Source of the DNA: Leptasterias polaris
Lineage: Eukaryota > Echinodermata > Asteroidea > Forcipulatida > Asteriidae
Length of the DNA stretch: 64,000 nucleotides
Direction: 5' to 3'
Assembly (NCBI GenBank): GCA_037783415.1
Contig: JAZGTN010000236.1
Coordinates: forward strand, 1,116,001-1,180,000
This document shows positions 45,483-56,486 of the stretch, one piece after another (position 1 is the stretch's first letter; each line of letters opens with the position of its first letter). The notes under the pieces were generated by a model. That model worked only from the letters and a program-made list of their open reading frames with translations. It was not told the origin of the DNA and did no database searches. The position numbers were made by a program, and so were the translations under genes.

Positions 45483-45646
45483 CGATATGGGGCAGAGGGA
45501 GGCCCCCCCAAACTAACCCTAACCCTAACACACTCTTCCCTCTTGTATACAGAAGCACCCCCCCTAAAATTCTCAAAAGAATTCCTGAGATTCCCAGAAC
45601 ACAATGAAGACACAATAGAGGGGGGGCCTCCCTCTGCCCCATATCG
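45483..45646. mobile_element. Short MITE with perfect 27-bp inverted ends
   Basis: 45483-45509 is the exact reverse complement of 45620-45646 (CGATATGGGGCAGAGGGAGG and then seven C). The 110-base middle contains CTAACCCTAACCCTAACAC. No target duplication was found. Confidence 0.75.
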
Positions 45647-47290
45647 AGCAGCAATTGTAAATATTAACTATACTCAACAAATCGTTTAAGTCTCTCAGTC
45701 TCTAAACTTCAAAATTATTTTTAATTTTTGGCAGGTCAGCTGTTTTGAACTTTTACTAAGTACCTCATAAAAAACCACCCGAAAAGGTGAAGCACTTCTC
45801 CACTTCCCAAGTAAAATAGGGCCAGCTTTAATGCCCAATTTACCAAGTCTCCTCAAAAGTTGAACCACAAAACCGCCAGGTTGTGATAAATACTCACAAT
45901 TACACAATATGTTAATTGCATGACCCCAAAAACGTTATAATTCAAAAGATTCTGCAGAATTACAAATTATGATAATCAGCTTGGTGCATTAATCTTGGCC
46001 TATTTGATTTGGTGCACCCCAAGCCATAAGTTAGTTAGATGACTGATTAAAAGTGTACTGGAAGTTTTCCATTCATTTTAGCTATCAGCATTTATTTCTG
46101 CTAAATAAGACGAGGAACATGATGAAAATTTGAGCACGATAAAGGTGACCACAACAGCGGCCCAAAAAGCTAAATATAAAAAAATAAAATAAAACAAATT
46201 GACCTCAAATTGCCGTTTAGAGTACATGTGTCACATTGGTTGTCAAGAACCAGTATCCACACTTGATGTGAACCAACATTATTGTAACAAACCTGTAGAA
46301 TTTGATGGTCTGCACCATTTTAATAACCACCTAAATTTATTTTGTAAATTACATTCTTGGTTGCCACTGCAAAACAATTCACAAAACAATATTGTAGGGC
46401 CTAGCAAAATTTCCTGCACTATTATGAAAAACAAAAGGCTGTGCTCGTTGGAATTCCCTTGACCGCAAAAAGACAGCACTCGTGTCTAATTACTGCCTTT
46501 CACCAATACATGTAGATTTTAGTTTGGCCAGTTTCTCCTTTTTGTCAAGAACAACTTTTATGTGCTTTACATGCTTTTGTTACACACCTGGAGGGTGATG
46601 GTAGGCATATCAAAAACATACATCTAAACCCGAGATATAATTACACAAACTATCTCAAAACCAAATGGGGACAAATCGCAGTCATTCACAGACTGACAAA
46701 TTTTCGGTTCATAAGATGATCAAAAGTGATTTTAAGTAACCTGGGCGCTAAACTATAGAGTCGGGCAGAAACAATTTCTTCACACTTAAAATACATTTCA
46801 ATTTTAGAACTTAATACTTTTTACTGATAAGAAAAGACAAATAATTTGTTTATGGAGCAGCATAGTATAACACAATTGGAATGATTAGTCAACTCTGAAA
46901 AACGCACATAACTTTACAAAACATTATTAGCTCACTCTGTGATTTCTTTGACAAATTAAAAATAGATAATTCATCCAATATTGTATGTGCCTAACTGCCC
47001 ATTAGCTTCCCTATGCATATTTATGAATAATTTCAGGGTCATATTTTTCCGTATAATTGAAAAGAAGCGTTGTAAGTTGCACACAAACTAATGGGCATAA
47101 ATGAGATTCTGGTTCACCCCTCCCTTAGTTTCTGTGCTCCTCACTTATTACCTGAAAATACATTGGATAATGAATAACTTTTCTGACAATTCTTTAGTCA
47201 CATCAGGCTCATATGTGTATTTCGGGGCAGATGCATGTTTCCAGGGAGGCCAAAACACACAGCCTTCTGGAAAGAGCTTCATATGACAGC
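45647..47290. other. Noncoding, dispersed repeats
   Basis: No gene. 46220-46310 carries a partial copy of the TTAA-flanked MITE interior (CTTGATGTGAACCAACAT, AACAAACCTGTAGAA). Confidence 0.45.
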
Positions 47291-47419
47291 GTTATCAGGA
47301 AAAGCAGCGTGAGTTCCATCAACATATTCCGACTTCAACCCCGAACAGTGGAAAGTAGGAGGAAGAATTCTTCGGATGTAAAAGTCTTCCCTTCTCGACT
47401 ATCTCAAGCCTTTGGTCAT

Positions 47420-47730
47420 TTCATCTTTACATGGTGAGGTGGCTATCAGCGAAGAGCAACTGTTGGAATCTTTTATGAGGCTTGACAAACAAGTTCTGTA
47501 GAGGGCATGTAATGACATCATGGAAGACGACGATGAAGAATACCTGTTAGATATTTTCAGTCTGCAGACAGCTAAACTGTCCCCAAAGAAGGCGCCGTCC
47601 AAACAGCTATTCTCAAGGCAGCTCATAAGGAGCTAATTCAAACTCCTACTTACGCAATGGAGAGAATTGGCAGTGCGGCAAAGCTGCCTTTAATGCAGGA
47701 GCTCCCCACTACACTACTGCGAAATAGCAA
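47420..47730 (+). pseudogene. Decayed coding sequence of unknown identity
   Basis: The plus strand reads GEVAISEEQLLESFMRLDKQVL, stop, RACNDIMEDDDEEYLLDIF and LQTAKLSPKK. After a frameshift near 47600 it gives AILKAAHKELIQTPTYAMERIG. The amphipathic, acidic, non-repetitive peptide looks like once-coding sequence with one stop and one frameshift. I do not recognise the protein; a transposon-derived or gene-fragment origin is equally possible. Confidence 0.35.
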
Positions 47731-48439
47731 CCGCCCGGGCGAAATAGTAATCTGTGATTTTGTTTTGCCATGTCTTGTATACCCTTCCTTACACTTGCCA
47801 TGCTGCTGCCCACGATGAGAATATCAATACTGTCGCGAATGAGTACATGTGACGATCAATGCTGCAGATAATTCACTGCTATGGCGCATGAAAGGTATTG
47901 GTTTTTTATGGCGGGTCGTTTTGGTATTTTATCGTGAACTTAGCGCTGTTAGATTTCGCCAACAGAGGGTGCATGATCATTATTAAGAAAGAGCCCCTAG
48001 CGATCCTTGGTTCTTGCATGTATTGTAGCATTTAAAAAAACGTGATAGCAAAGAATAGCAGCCCATTCATTGGGAAATGTTGGGAAAACAAGTGTCTGCC
48101 CGCGCGCGCTCGTTGAAAAATTTTAAAGCTATGGTTGTATAGAAAAATCTTTAAAACGAACATGAAAAAAAGGGTAAAGATGTTTTACTCTACTTCGTTA
48201 TTTAAAAAAAATTTGATCCCTTTCTGTTATATGGTAGGTGTGCTTATACCATCGCGAAGACCCCTGTTTGTGCCTAATTACATGTTAACCATTAAATCTC
48301 ATTTTGGTAATTTGAGAGTAGGCCTAATAACAATAACTAGCCACATGAAATTGCATTTGTGCACAAATGCCAAGCTGTTTCGCCAATAACATTTTCAGTT
48401 ATGTGTGTACATAATCAAGTTAATAATACAATAATTAAT

Positions 48440-48960
48440 GCCTTGTGAGATTGAATTCATTGTCTATATACCTTGTAAAACTTTACATGACAATTAATGA
48501 TGTCATTATGACGTAAATTTGTTTTCAAAGCAGTTATGACGTATCAAGCCTGTTAAAAAAAATCCGTTAGCAATTTATGACTTAAAGGGGCAAAAAATGA
48601 AAAAATCGTGTGATGATGTCATTACAAATTTAACAAGAACTTGCCATTATCTAACGACTTGCCAAGTTTCAACGTGATCAGACCTATGTTTTTGAAGATA
48701 TATGACTTCAAAAAGTACAACTTTAATGTCACGTCACGTGACCCCTAGTGACGTAATCAATCTAAAACTTCATATATATGTTGGCTGCCTAACGGTCATC
48801 ATGTGTATCAATTTTGAAGCGATTAAAAAAAACTTCGCCACACACATCTTCTCAAAAAGTGCATTTTGAACAGTTTTCAACCTGCCACTAGAGGGCGCTC
48901 TTGTTTATTATGACGTCATTGGTATTTTTTATTAAAGTAGACCCTGGCCGCACATTAACA
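48440..48960. repeat. Helitron interior fragment
   Basis: Homologous in the same orientation to 40920-41260 and 12060-12380: GCCAAGTTTCAACGTGATC, ACTTCAAAAAGT, AACCTGCCACTAGAGGGCGC. Neither end is preserved. Confidence 0.65.
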
Positions 48961-49059
48961 TTGTGGATTTGTTTACAGTGTGGAATATTTGACTTGTTGA
49001 CATGTGTACAAAAAGTGCAAACGCTTTTCCCCAAATGTCACAAACAAATGGTTACTCTT

Positions 49060-49440
49060 CAGTCGGGACAAGCGGATATCAATGTCACCAACAAAAGATG
49101 TCTCTTAAGGTGGACACAGATCAAGTCTGAGATCGCGAGTTTATATAACGGATGATATATACTAATCTGCTGGGGAGTTTTCCCGTGGCTGATGCAAAGA
49201 AATAACCGAGATCTCAGACTTGAAATCAAGTCTAGCCAACATCTGACACATCCAACTATTGCCATTTGTAATGGGTGGGTTTACCATGAGGAAGAAGAGG
49301 AGTGGATAAATTGTCAGCGGTGCTACACGTGATTTTCATGCAGCCTGTGTCGATGAGCAGGGCAAAGTCAACATTAGTTGTGATGCCTGCATGGACACGG
49401 ACTCTGATCACTGAAGTTTGCATTGTACATTGCATGAATG
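49060..49440 (+). pseudogene. PHD-like finger remnant left of copy 2
   Basis: The plus strand after about 49245 reads ICNGWVYHEEEEEWINCQRC, the best-preserved acidic loop and second cysteine pair of this finger. A stop replaces the tryptophan codon (TGA in ACGTGATTTTC), an extra base breaks the H-x2-C part, and the end KVNISCDACMDTDSDH is intact before a stop. The downstream flank (TTTGCATTGTACATTGCATGAATG) is shared with 4480, 57405 and other copies, proving a common unit. It belongs to the tandemly amplified finger/PHD module. Confidence 0.55.
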
Positions 49441-49599
49441 AAGTAATTACCGCAAGCCTTTACTAACCAGAAAAACTACACGTAAACAAAAACCTTTATG
49501 TTACTTTAAAATAAATGTTATATTTCTCTTACAAGCATGATCTTTAGCAGTGAATAGTTGAGAAATAATTAATTATTTTAAATGAAAGGTTTCAATTTC

Positions 49600-49779
49600 C
49601 ACAAATTATCACAAACAAGAGTTTCTCTCCAGTGTGGACTCTTCTGTGACTAATGAAACGCCTTTCTGTTAAAATGCTCACCTACAAATCATCACAAACA
49701 AAATAACGGTTTCCGTTCAGTGTGTAATCTTAGGTGATACATGAAATGGTCTTTCATGGAAAATGCTCTCCAACAAATG
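49600..49779 (-). pseudogene. Two decayed fingers beyond the stop of copy 2
   Basis: The minus strand keeps finger phrases after the array stop (SMKDHFMYHLRLHT, KAFH, RVHTGEKL) with frameshifts, e.g. ATCATCACAAACAAAATAACGG where ATATCACAAACAAACGG is normal. The same decayed tail follows copy 3 at 57570-57837, so the decay predates their duplication. Confidence 0.65.
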
Positions 49780-51276
49780 TCACAAAACAAATGGGCTCTT
49801 TCCAGTATGGATCCGCTGGTGGGCTGTCAGGCTTCGTTTAAGTGCAAATGCTCTTCCACAAATATCACAAACAAATGGTTTCTCTGCAGTGTGGACTCTT
49901 TGGTGACCAATGAAATCGCTTTTCCGGGAAAATGCTCTCCCACAAATATCACAAACAAACGGTTTCTCTCCAATGTGGACTAATGATTTCTTTTCATTTT
50001 GGACTAATGGTTTCTCTCCAGTGTGGATCCGCTGATGGACTGTCAGGCTGTATTTTTGTGCAAATGCTTTCCAACAAATATCACAAACAAATGGTTTCTC
50101 TCCAGTGTGGACTCTTTGGTGAGCAATGAAACAGCGTTTCATTGAAAATGCTCTCCCACAAATGTCACAAACAAATGGCTTCTCTCCAGTATGGATTCGC
50201 TGGTGGGCTGTCAGGCATCGTTTACGTGCGAATTCTCTTCCACAAATATCACAGACAAATGGTTTCTCTGCAGTGTGGACTCTTTGATGACCAATACAAT
50301 CGCATTTCCGGGAAAAGGCTCTCCCACAAATATCACAAACAAACGGTTTCTCTCCAGTATGGACTATCTGGTGTCTAAGAACACAGTGCTTTTGAGAAAA
50401 TGCTTTTCCACAAATGTCACAATGAAACAGTTTCTCTTCAGTGTGGACCCCTTGGTGACCAATGAAATGGTATTTCTGCTGGTGGGCTGTCAGGCTGTTT
50501 TTATGTGCAAATGATCTTCCACAAATATCACAAACAAATGGTTTCTCACCAGTATGGACTTTTTGGTGACTAATCAAATGGCTTTTCCGAGAAAATGCTC
50601 TCCCACAAATGTCACAAACAAATGGCTTCTCTCCAGTATGGATCCGCTGGTGGGCTGTCAGGGTTCGTTTAAGTGCAAATGCTCTTCCACAAATATCACA
50701 AAAAAATGGTTTCTCTGCAGTGTGGACTAAAGGTTTCTCTCCAGTATGGATCCGCTGGTGGACTGTCAGGCTGTATTTTTGTGCAAATGCTTTTCCACAA
50801 ACATCACAAGCAAATGGTTTCTCTCCAGTGTGGACTCTTTGGTGAACAATGAAACGGCCCTTCATTGAAAATGCTTCCCCACAAATGTCACAAACAAATG
50901 GTTTCTCTCCAGTATAGATCCGCTGGTGGGCTGTCATGTTTCGTTTACGTGCAAATGCTTTTCCACAAATATCACAAACAAATGGTTTCTCTCCAGTATG
51001 GACCCTTTGGTGATCAATGAAATGGCTTTTCACGGAAAATGCTATCCCACAAATCTCACAAACAAATGGTTTCGCAACAGTGTGGACAGTCTGAGTGTGG
51101 ATGCTCTGATGCCTTTCAAGGTGATCTTTTCGCGGGAAACATTTCCCACAAATGTCACAAACAAATGGTTTCAGTTGAGTGTGGACTATTTGGTGCTTTC
51201 TTAGTTTGCTTTTGTCAGCAAAATATTTATCACAAATGTCACATTGAAATTCAAATGTCTTCTTTCCAGAATTCAT
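49780..51276 (-). CDS. C2H2 zinc-finger array protein, copy 2 (16 fingers)
   Basis: About 498 codons from the conserved MNSGKKTFEFQC start; an upstream in-frame methionine extends it to 51303. I count 16 C2H2 fingers with TGEKP-type linkers. The finger order and the irregular pieces (HTQTVHTVAKP, AHQQKYHF, LVHTAEKP, LVQNEKKSLVHIGEKP) align with copy 1, so the two are recent paralogues. The last finger is cut: an additional A in a run near 49783-49786 turns FVCDIC into FVL-stop. The identical FVL end occurs in copy 3. The product would be a DNA-binding nuclear protein; targets and effector domain are unknown. Near-identical neighbouring copies suggest gene conversion or unequal crossover. Confidence 0.87.
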   Translation of the reverse strand: MNSGKKTFEFQCDICDKYFADKSKLRKHQIVHTQLKPFVCDICGKCFPRKDHLERHQSIHTQTVHTVAKPFVCEICGIAFSVKSHFIDHQRVHTGEKPFVCDICGKAFARKRNMTAHQRIYTGEKPFVCDICGEAFSMKGRFIVHQRVHTGEKPFACDVCGKAFAQKYSLTVHQRIHTGEKPLVHTAEKPFFCDICGRAFALKRTLTAHQRIHTGEKPFVCDICGRAFSRKSHLISHQKVHTGEKPFVCDICGRSFAHKNSLTAHQQKYHFIGHQGVHTEEKLFHCDICGKAFSQKHCVLRHQIVHTGEKPFVCDICGRAFSRKCDCIGHQRVHTAEKPFVCDICGREFARKRCLTAHQRIHTGEKPFVCDICGRAFSMKRCFIAHQRVHTGEKPFVCDICWKAFAQKYSLTVHQRIHTGEKPLVQNEKKSLVHIGEKPFVCDICGRAFSRKSDFIGHQRVHTAEKPFVCDICGRAFALKRSLTAHQRIHTGKSPFVL

Positions 51277-51399
51277 TTTCAAAAGAAATTTAAAAAAATA
51301 CAATTCCAGATTCTATAATTTGGGTATAATAAAAAAAAAAATAACAAAATGGTTTTAAACAAACGATTTCTCGTCAGTGTGAGTTCTGTGATAGACAGT

Positions 51400-52640
51400 A
51401 AGATCGTTCTTCAACATAAAATTTTGAAAGTAAAACATTTCCCACAAAAGTCACAAGTAGATGGTTTCTCCAGTGCAGACTTATTTGTGGCTTGGGTGTT
51501 TTTATGTCAGAAACTTTTCCATAAAAGTCACAAACAAATGGTTTATGTCCGGTGTGGACTCTATATGTTGAATTACGCTGCCTTTCTGAGGATGTGTTTT
51601 GCCCCAAATGCCACAATGTTTTTTCCTGGAATGAACTCGGTCATGAAGATGAATGCAGAAGGAAAGGCTCGTCCACAAATCATGCAAACAAAAGGTTTCT
51701 TTCCAAAAGGAAACAGTAAATGCTGTTGCAGCTTTGGTTTTTAAAAAGGCTACTCAACAATTACGTCATAATATGAACAAGTTCTCACAAAGGTGAACAA
51801 GCTGATGAAGTCACGAGGAAGATTTCACGAGGAAGATTTCACGAAGAAAGCTTTTCCCAATGTATATCTGTCACACAGGAATGGTCGTTCTCCTGAGTGT
51901 TCTTGTTGATGATGATTAATTAAGATGGCCTAAGTTCCTCTCAAGTGTGGACACAGTGATGCGTGGTCAAGTGAGATTTTTCTCTGCAGGTTTTTCCCAC
52001 AAAAGTCACAAACAGACGGTTTTCCTCAGGTGTGGGTCACTGATAGGAAACAACGGTCTTTATTTAATGCCAATCATTTCACACACAAAGCATTTCACTC
52101 CTGTGGGGGTACGCCGGTGTCCTCTTAGGGAATAATCTTAATGAAAGCTTTTTTTAACAGGCAACAAATAAAATGTTTTTTCTCTTCCATGTAGAATCCA
52201 TTATGGATGATCAGATGATGTTTTGGTTTAAGAACACCTTTTCGCAAATATCACAAACAAATAGTTTTTATCCAGTGTGCATATGCAAGTTTTTAAGCTA
52301 CTGTTGAATGATAAGGCTTCGTCCACAAACATCACAAATAAGTGCTTTCGTTTGGGTGTTTTCTCAGCCTGTGTTTAGTGTGCATACGCAGGTTGTTAAA
52401 CTACTGCTGAAAGGCTTTTCTACAAACATCAGGTGCTTTCTGTTGGTTCTTTCTCAGTCTGTGTTCGTGAAACAAAGATTCATTACAATTTTCACAATAT
52501 CACCCATTGACTTCCAAGTATGTGTTATTCTATGGGTTATTTCCAGTTTGCCTTTTCCTGAGTAGGATGCTCCACACAGTTCACAGATGAATGTCTTTTG
52601 GGGAGAATCCATATCTGTAATAATAAAAACAATTTTAGAA
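51400..52640 (-). pseudogene. Decayed upstream fingers of copy 2
   Basis: Colinear with 2040-3330 and 58800-59880. The recognisable exon-like piece is DMDSPQKTFICELCGASYSG with HRITHT (52520-52615), preceded by ATTTTTATTACAG as acceptor. Other finger phrases (THRIHT-like and HKPFVCDFYGK near 51530) are scattered in broken frames. Confidence 0.55.
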
Positions 52641-52899
52641 TGTACTTGCCAAAAGTTCTCAAATGAGAATGATAAATACATGTTTAATAATCAAACGTCA
52701 CAAATATTTTATTCTCATCCTGTGTGTGTCTCTGCTGTTGACTTCAAAAATGAATTATGACAGGCTACCTTGAGGCAAAAATCACATGTGAAAATGGTTT
52801 GCAATGAATAGTTTCTATCCAGAAAAGGCTGCTCAAAAATGTCAGAGAGGGCTTTTCCACAAAATGTCATGAACAAACAGTTTCTGTCCAGTTCATACC

Positions 52900-53245
52900 A
52901 CACCAATGAGAAGTCATGTCTTGTTTTTTCACATCAGCATCAGGATCCTCATCAGCTGGCATAATTGCATCAGGGACCTTATCAGCAACCACAGTAGTAC
53001 CAGAGACCTCATCAACTGGCACATCAGCAGTTTGTCCAGGGTCCTAAGCAGCAGCCACAGCAGTACCAGGAAACCTCATCAGCGCACATCAGCATCAGGG
53101 ACTTCAGCACCAACCAACCACAGCAGGCTTATTAGCATCAGCAAGCACAGCAACATCAGGGCCCTCTTCAGTAAGCACAGCAACACTAAGGCCATCATCA
53201 CCTACATGTAGGCCATCATCACCTACATGTAGCCCATCATTTGAA
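52900..53245 (-). repeat. Acidic repeat-coding minisatellite, copy 2 (truncated)
   Basis: Same CATCAGCTGGCA/CAGCAGTACCAG repeats as at 3588-4020, plus a local variant ACCTACATGTAGGCCATC in tandem (53200-53237). The module is cut at CTAATT by the Helitron-like insertion; copy 3 shows the uninterrupted site at 60965-60985. Confidence 0.6.
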
Positions 53246-53254
53246 TATCTAATT

Positions 53255-53805
53255 AGGTGTTCGGGCAATCCGCCCGGAACACCTCCTGTTTTTGTACGGG
53301 TTTTTTTTAGGTGTTCGGACAAAAGTCCGAAGACCTCTTCTTATTGTTCGGGTTTTTTTAGGTGTTCGGGCAATCCGCCCGGAACACCTCCTGTTTTTGT
53401 ACGTTTAAAAAAAAATACTTCTTCTGCTTATCCCCCGCGATTGTCCGCAAAAAAACGCACACTTCCGAAGCTCACACAAACTTCAAACTTCACATATAGT
53501 TAGATCGTTACTTGTAGAAGACACCGCTGGAGTGACGTCATGATGACGTCATCAGGTGTCGAAATACAGTAAATCAAAGTTTAATATTTCAAAAAATCAT
53601 AACTCGAAAACTGCTGAATGGATTTGTACATTCTATACATCATCGGACAGGTCTTGGAAAACCCAACAAACAATTCACAAAGAGTGACCCAATTTTATCT
53701 TGACTTCCGGTCCAAAACGGAAGTTGAAATTTCAATAATTTATATCCAAAGAACTTCTCGTACTTGAATCGAAATTTTTACACCAGGTTGTAGGATCGAA
53801 CACCT
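53255..53805 (+). mobile_element. Helitron-like element 2, with three successive 5' termini
   Basis: The plus-strand 5' terminus AGGTGTTCGGGCAATCCGCC forms a hairpin with its own continuation. The terminus occurs three times in a row (starts 53255, 53309, 53360). The following TCCCCCGCGATTGTCCGC (53431-53448) is shared with element 1 (41625-41642, reverse). The right part ends at GATCGAACACCT, where element 3 begins, so its 3' end is not clear. Confidence 0.65.
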
Positions 53806-53807
53806 AA

Positions 53808-55320
53808 CTAGACATAAGAATTTGTTTGATAACAAATTCGAGGTGTTCGGGTATCGATGGGGCACTGTTGTGTTAATAAAATGCGTAAGCAGATTATTGA
53901 TAGTTTTTAAATTTTCAAAAAGGCGTTTGCAAACCTATTACATTTTTACTTTTAGTCTACAAGGGGAAAAATGATATCGTTGCTGTATGAGTCTACAAAA
54001 AGTGTTTTATATACACATGTATAACAATTTTTATGTAAATGGTCACAAACTGAACTGATATTTTAAAAGACTATCACTAACAATTCAAAAATAAATGTTA
54101 TCAAACTACGTCTGCTTGCTACCTTATGTGTGTGGTGCCGATTACTGAAGCAACATCATTTGTCATGATTATGAAAAGGGCATAAGAACCTACTGTTTAC
54201 AAGATGTGCAATTTATGTTGAATTTATTTTGCTGTTCACATTTGTATTTCTTTGAAGTATTCAACAGGATCTAAAAATTAGATTCTCGTAAAAACCGGTG
54301 TTGATCAGAGTCAAAGTTATGTTGACCTTTTTCCGATTGCATTTTCTCCGCTATCAAAAGTTATTCAAATCACCAAAACAGGTCAACAAAATACACTCGT
54401 TCAGTTGATATTTACCCCCAAGCCAACAAAAGGCTAACACGAAGGTTACTTACTGAGCTACTCATTGGACTACCGTCGAACGTCGTAGTGTTCCCGAGTC
54501 TGATAGTAGACAAAGGACCGTTAACTTGGTATAGCGCCACCATGGATATGGCATCAACAATACTGTGTGTTTCATGTAATGGCGCGGAATGTGTATATAG
54601 GGCCTACACAGTTTGCATGCACATGCAAGATTACACGTCGTCAATGGAGCGGAACGACCAACCCCGTGCTTCTGCGGGCTACTACTAAATGTTCAACGGG
54701 GTAGCTCTTTGTGTAGCGTTTGTTGGGTTTTAAAAGACCTGTCCGATGATGTATTGATTGTACAAATCCATTCAGTAGTTAATAAGTTATGAATTTTTGA
54801 AATATTAAACTTTGATTTACTGTATTTCAACACCTGATGGAGGTTTTATCAAGGTTCTAACATGGTGTAAATTTGAATTTGATCAGATATACAGAAGTAA
54901 AGATTTATGCCAGGAAGTGATTTTTTGTTAAGAATTGCACAAAGGCAAACTTTGACCTTCCGGTACGACCGGAAGTAAAGGTCATGTGAATTTTGCGTTA
55001 ACTTTTCAAATGTTGTCCGTGTCTTGATCTATCATATGCCTAAATATGACTACTGTAGCTTTAATATTCAGCGACATACAGGCATTGGAATGAGGTCACT
55101 TTTTGACACCCGATGACGTCTTCATGACGTCACAACTCACACACACCTTCTGCTAGTTATGTTCTTACGTCACATTAAGTTTCAAATTGATCGAAGGTTT
55201 GCAACTATGTTTTTTTAACGGACAAACGACTATCAGAAGAATAAGCCAAAAAAAACACACACAAAAAACAAAAAACGAACAATAACAAATAGTTGTTCGG
55301 GCTTATAAGCCCGAACACCT
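53808..55320 (-). mobile_element. Helitron-like element 3
   Basis: Minus orientation: 5' end at 55320 (AGGTGTTCGGGC, then the hairpin partner), 3' end at 53808. At the 3' end CCCGAACACCT is followed by the hairpin GAATTTGTT/AACAAATTC and TTATGTCTAG. AA lies at both junctions. This is the same architecture as element 1. No Rep/helicase ORF. An unrelated block at 54400-54700 may be a later insertion. Confidence 0.75.
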
Positions 55321-56054
55321 AATTAGTAATTGATTTAAAAGCACTGGAAACGTTTGGTAATTGTCGAAGACCAGTATTCTCACAAGAAAAAAAGAAAAAA
55401 AGAACAGTAACAAGACGTTTTCGGCTGATAGCCGAACACCTTAAAAACAGAAAAATTTCAAAGAGCACATATTGCTCAAACACCTAATAATATCTATTAA
55501 AAATCAATGTTACTTTAAGATAAATGTTAATACTTCTCTTACATGCACGATCTTTGGCTGTGCATAGTTGAGAAATAATTAGTAATTTAAATGAAAGAAT
55601 TCAATTGACATGAAAAAATGTTACAATGACAATGCTAAGTCCAAAGAGTATTAAATGCCCCTAAACTTCCTTTTGAACATAATCTTATACTCATATTCAC
55701 ATTTCTTGAACCCTAATTAGGCCTATGATAAAATCAATATACTCGTATCCAAACGGTTGCCATACCATGTAAGTTTATTTTAATAGGGGTCCATTTTACC
55801 TGAACGATTCAGGCAAGATGGACCCGTCACCTTTTCATTTGCTTGTAAACAAGACATAAGTGTCAAATTAACCTCCAGAATTTTAAAGCTAATTAGTTGT
55901 TCTTCAACTACATGTAGTATCAATGGTTAGCTTTTACATCTATCAAAACACTAAAATACTACGACTTCACAATTTAAGCTTAGGGGTCCATCTTTGCTGA
56001 ATGTACCCTCTATGTCAAATGATTTTTTGCATGAGTTGGCTCTTCAGCAACTTG
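55321..56054. other. Noncoding repeat mosaic
   Basis: A left-end piece of the TTAA-flanked MITE (55333-55383), a Helitron-like hairpin TTCGGCTGATAGCCGAA (55414-55430), and a module flank (55505-55600) shared with 49500-49580 and 57480-57560. No gene. Confidence 0.5.
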
Positions 56055-56321
56055 TCACATGCAAAGTTTCTCTCCAGTGTGGACACGCTGATTGCATGTC
56101 AGGCTAGGTTTATGTGAAAAGGCTTTGCTACAAACATTACAAACAAATGGCTTCTTTACAGCATATGGACTCTTTGGTTTGTATATACAAACAGTTTGAG
56201 AACATGCTTTACCACAAATGTCACAAAAGTATGGTTTCTCTCCATTGTGAATTCTCTGATGGCTGGCCCGGGTGGTTCTAAGTGCACATGCTTTTCCACA
56301 AACGTCACAAACAGATGGTTT
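56055..56321 (-). pseudogene. Three-finger C2H2 remnant (open frame, no start codon)
   Basis: An 88-codon minus-strand open stretch without ATG reads KPSVCDVCGKACALR, then SHQRIHNGEKPYFCDICGKA, then KKPFVCNVCSKAFSHK and ends HTGEKLCM-stop. The first and third fingers keep their cysteines; the middle one has lost its histidines, and the third has Asn for its first His position. It is homologous to 12765-12950. The upstream end abuts the inverted repeat at 56318, which suggests that a rearrangement removed the rest. Confidence 0.6.
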
Positions 56322-56433
56322 ACTATAAAGGTGGACACAGATAGCGTCAAGTCTGACATCGCGAGTTTATAGAACTCCTACAACTGATCAATTCAACCAT
56401 GGAGGATTCATACCTCTATGATTCAACTAATGT
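56318..56433 (+). repeat. Left arm of a 116-bp inverted duplication
   Basis: Reverse complement of 56582-56697 with about five mismatches. It lies outside the TIR element that starts at 56487 and belongs to the module flank (GGTGGACACAGATAGCG, AACTCCTACAACTGATC). Confidence 0.9.
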
Positions 56434-56439
56434 CATTTG

Positions 56440-56486
56440 TGATGGTTGGTTTTACAATTGCGAGGAAGAAGAGGAGGAGATAAATT
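56440..56486 (+). pseudogene. PHD-like finger remnant, left half
   Basis: GATGGTTGGTTTTAC with the acidic Glu codons, cut after GATAAATT by the TIR element; the other half resumes at 57296 with AATTGTCAGCGG. Together they match the uninterrupted remnant at 49262-49425. Confidence 0.6.

Noticed and set aside
45510..45530. Interstitial telomere
   Set aside because: Only about two and a half CCCTAA units inside a small MITE; too short to call a telomeric tract.
49780..51303. CRISPR array
   Set aside because: The regular 84-base periodicity is the C2H2 finger repeat coding for protein; no direct-repeat/spacer layout exists and the DNA is eukaryotic.
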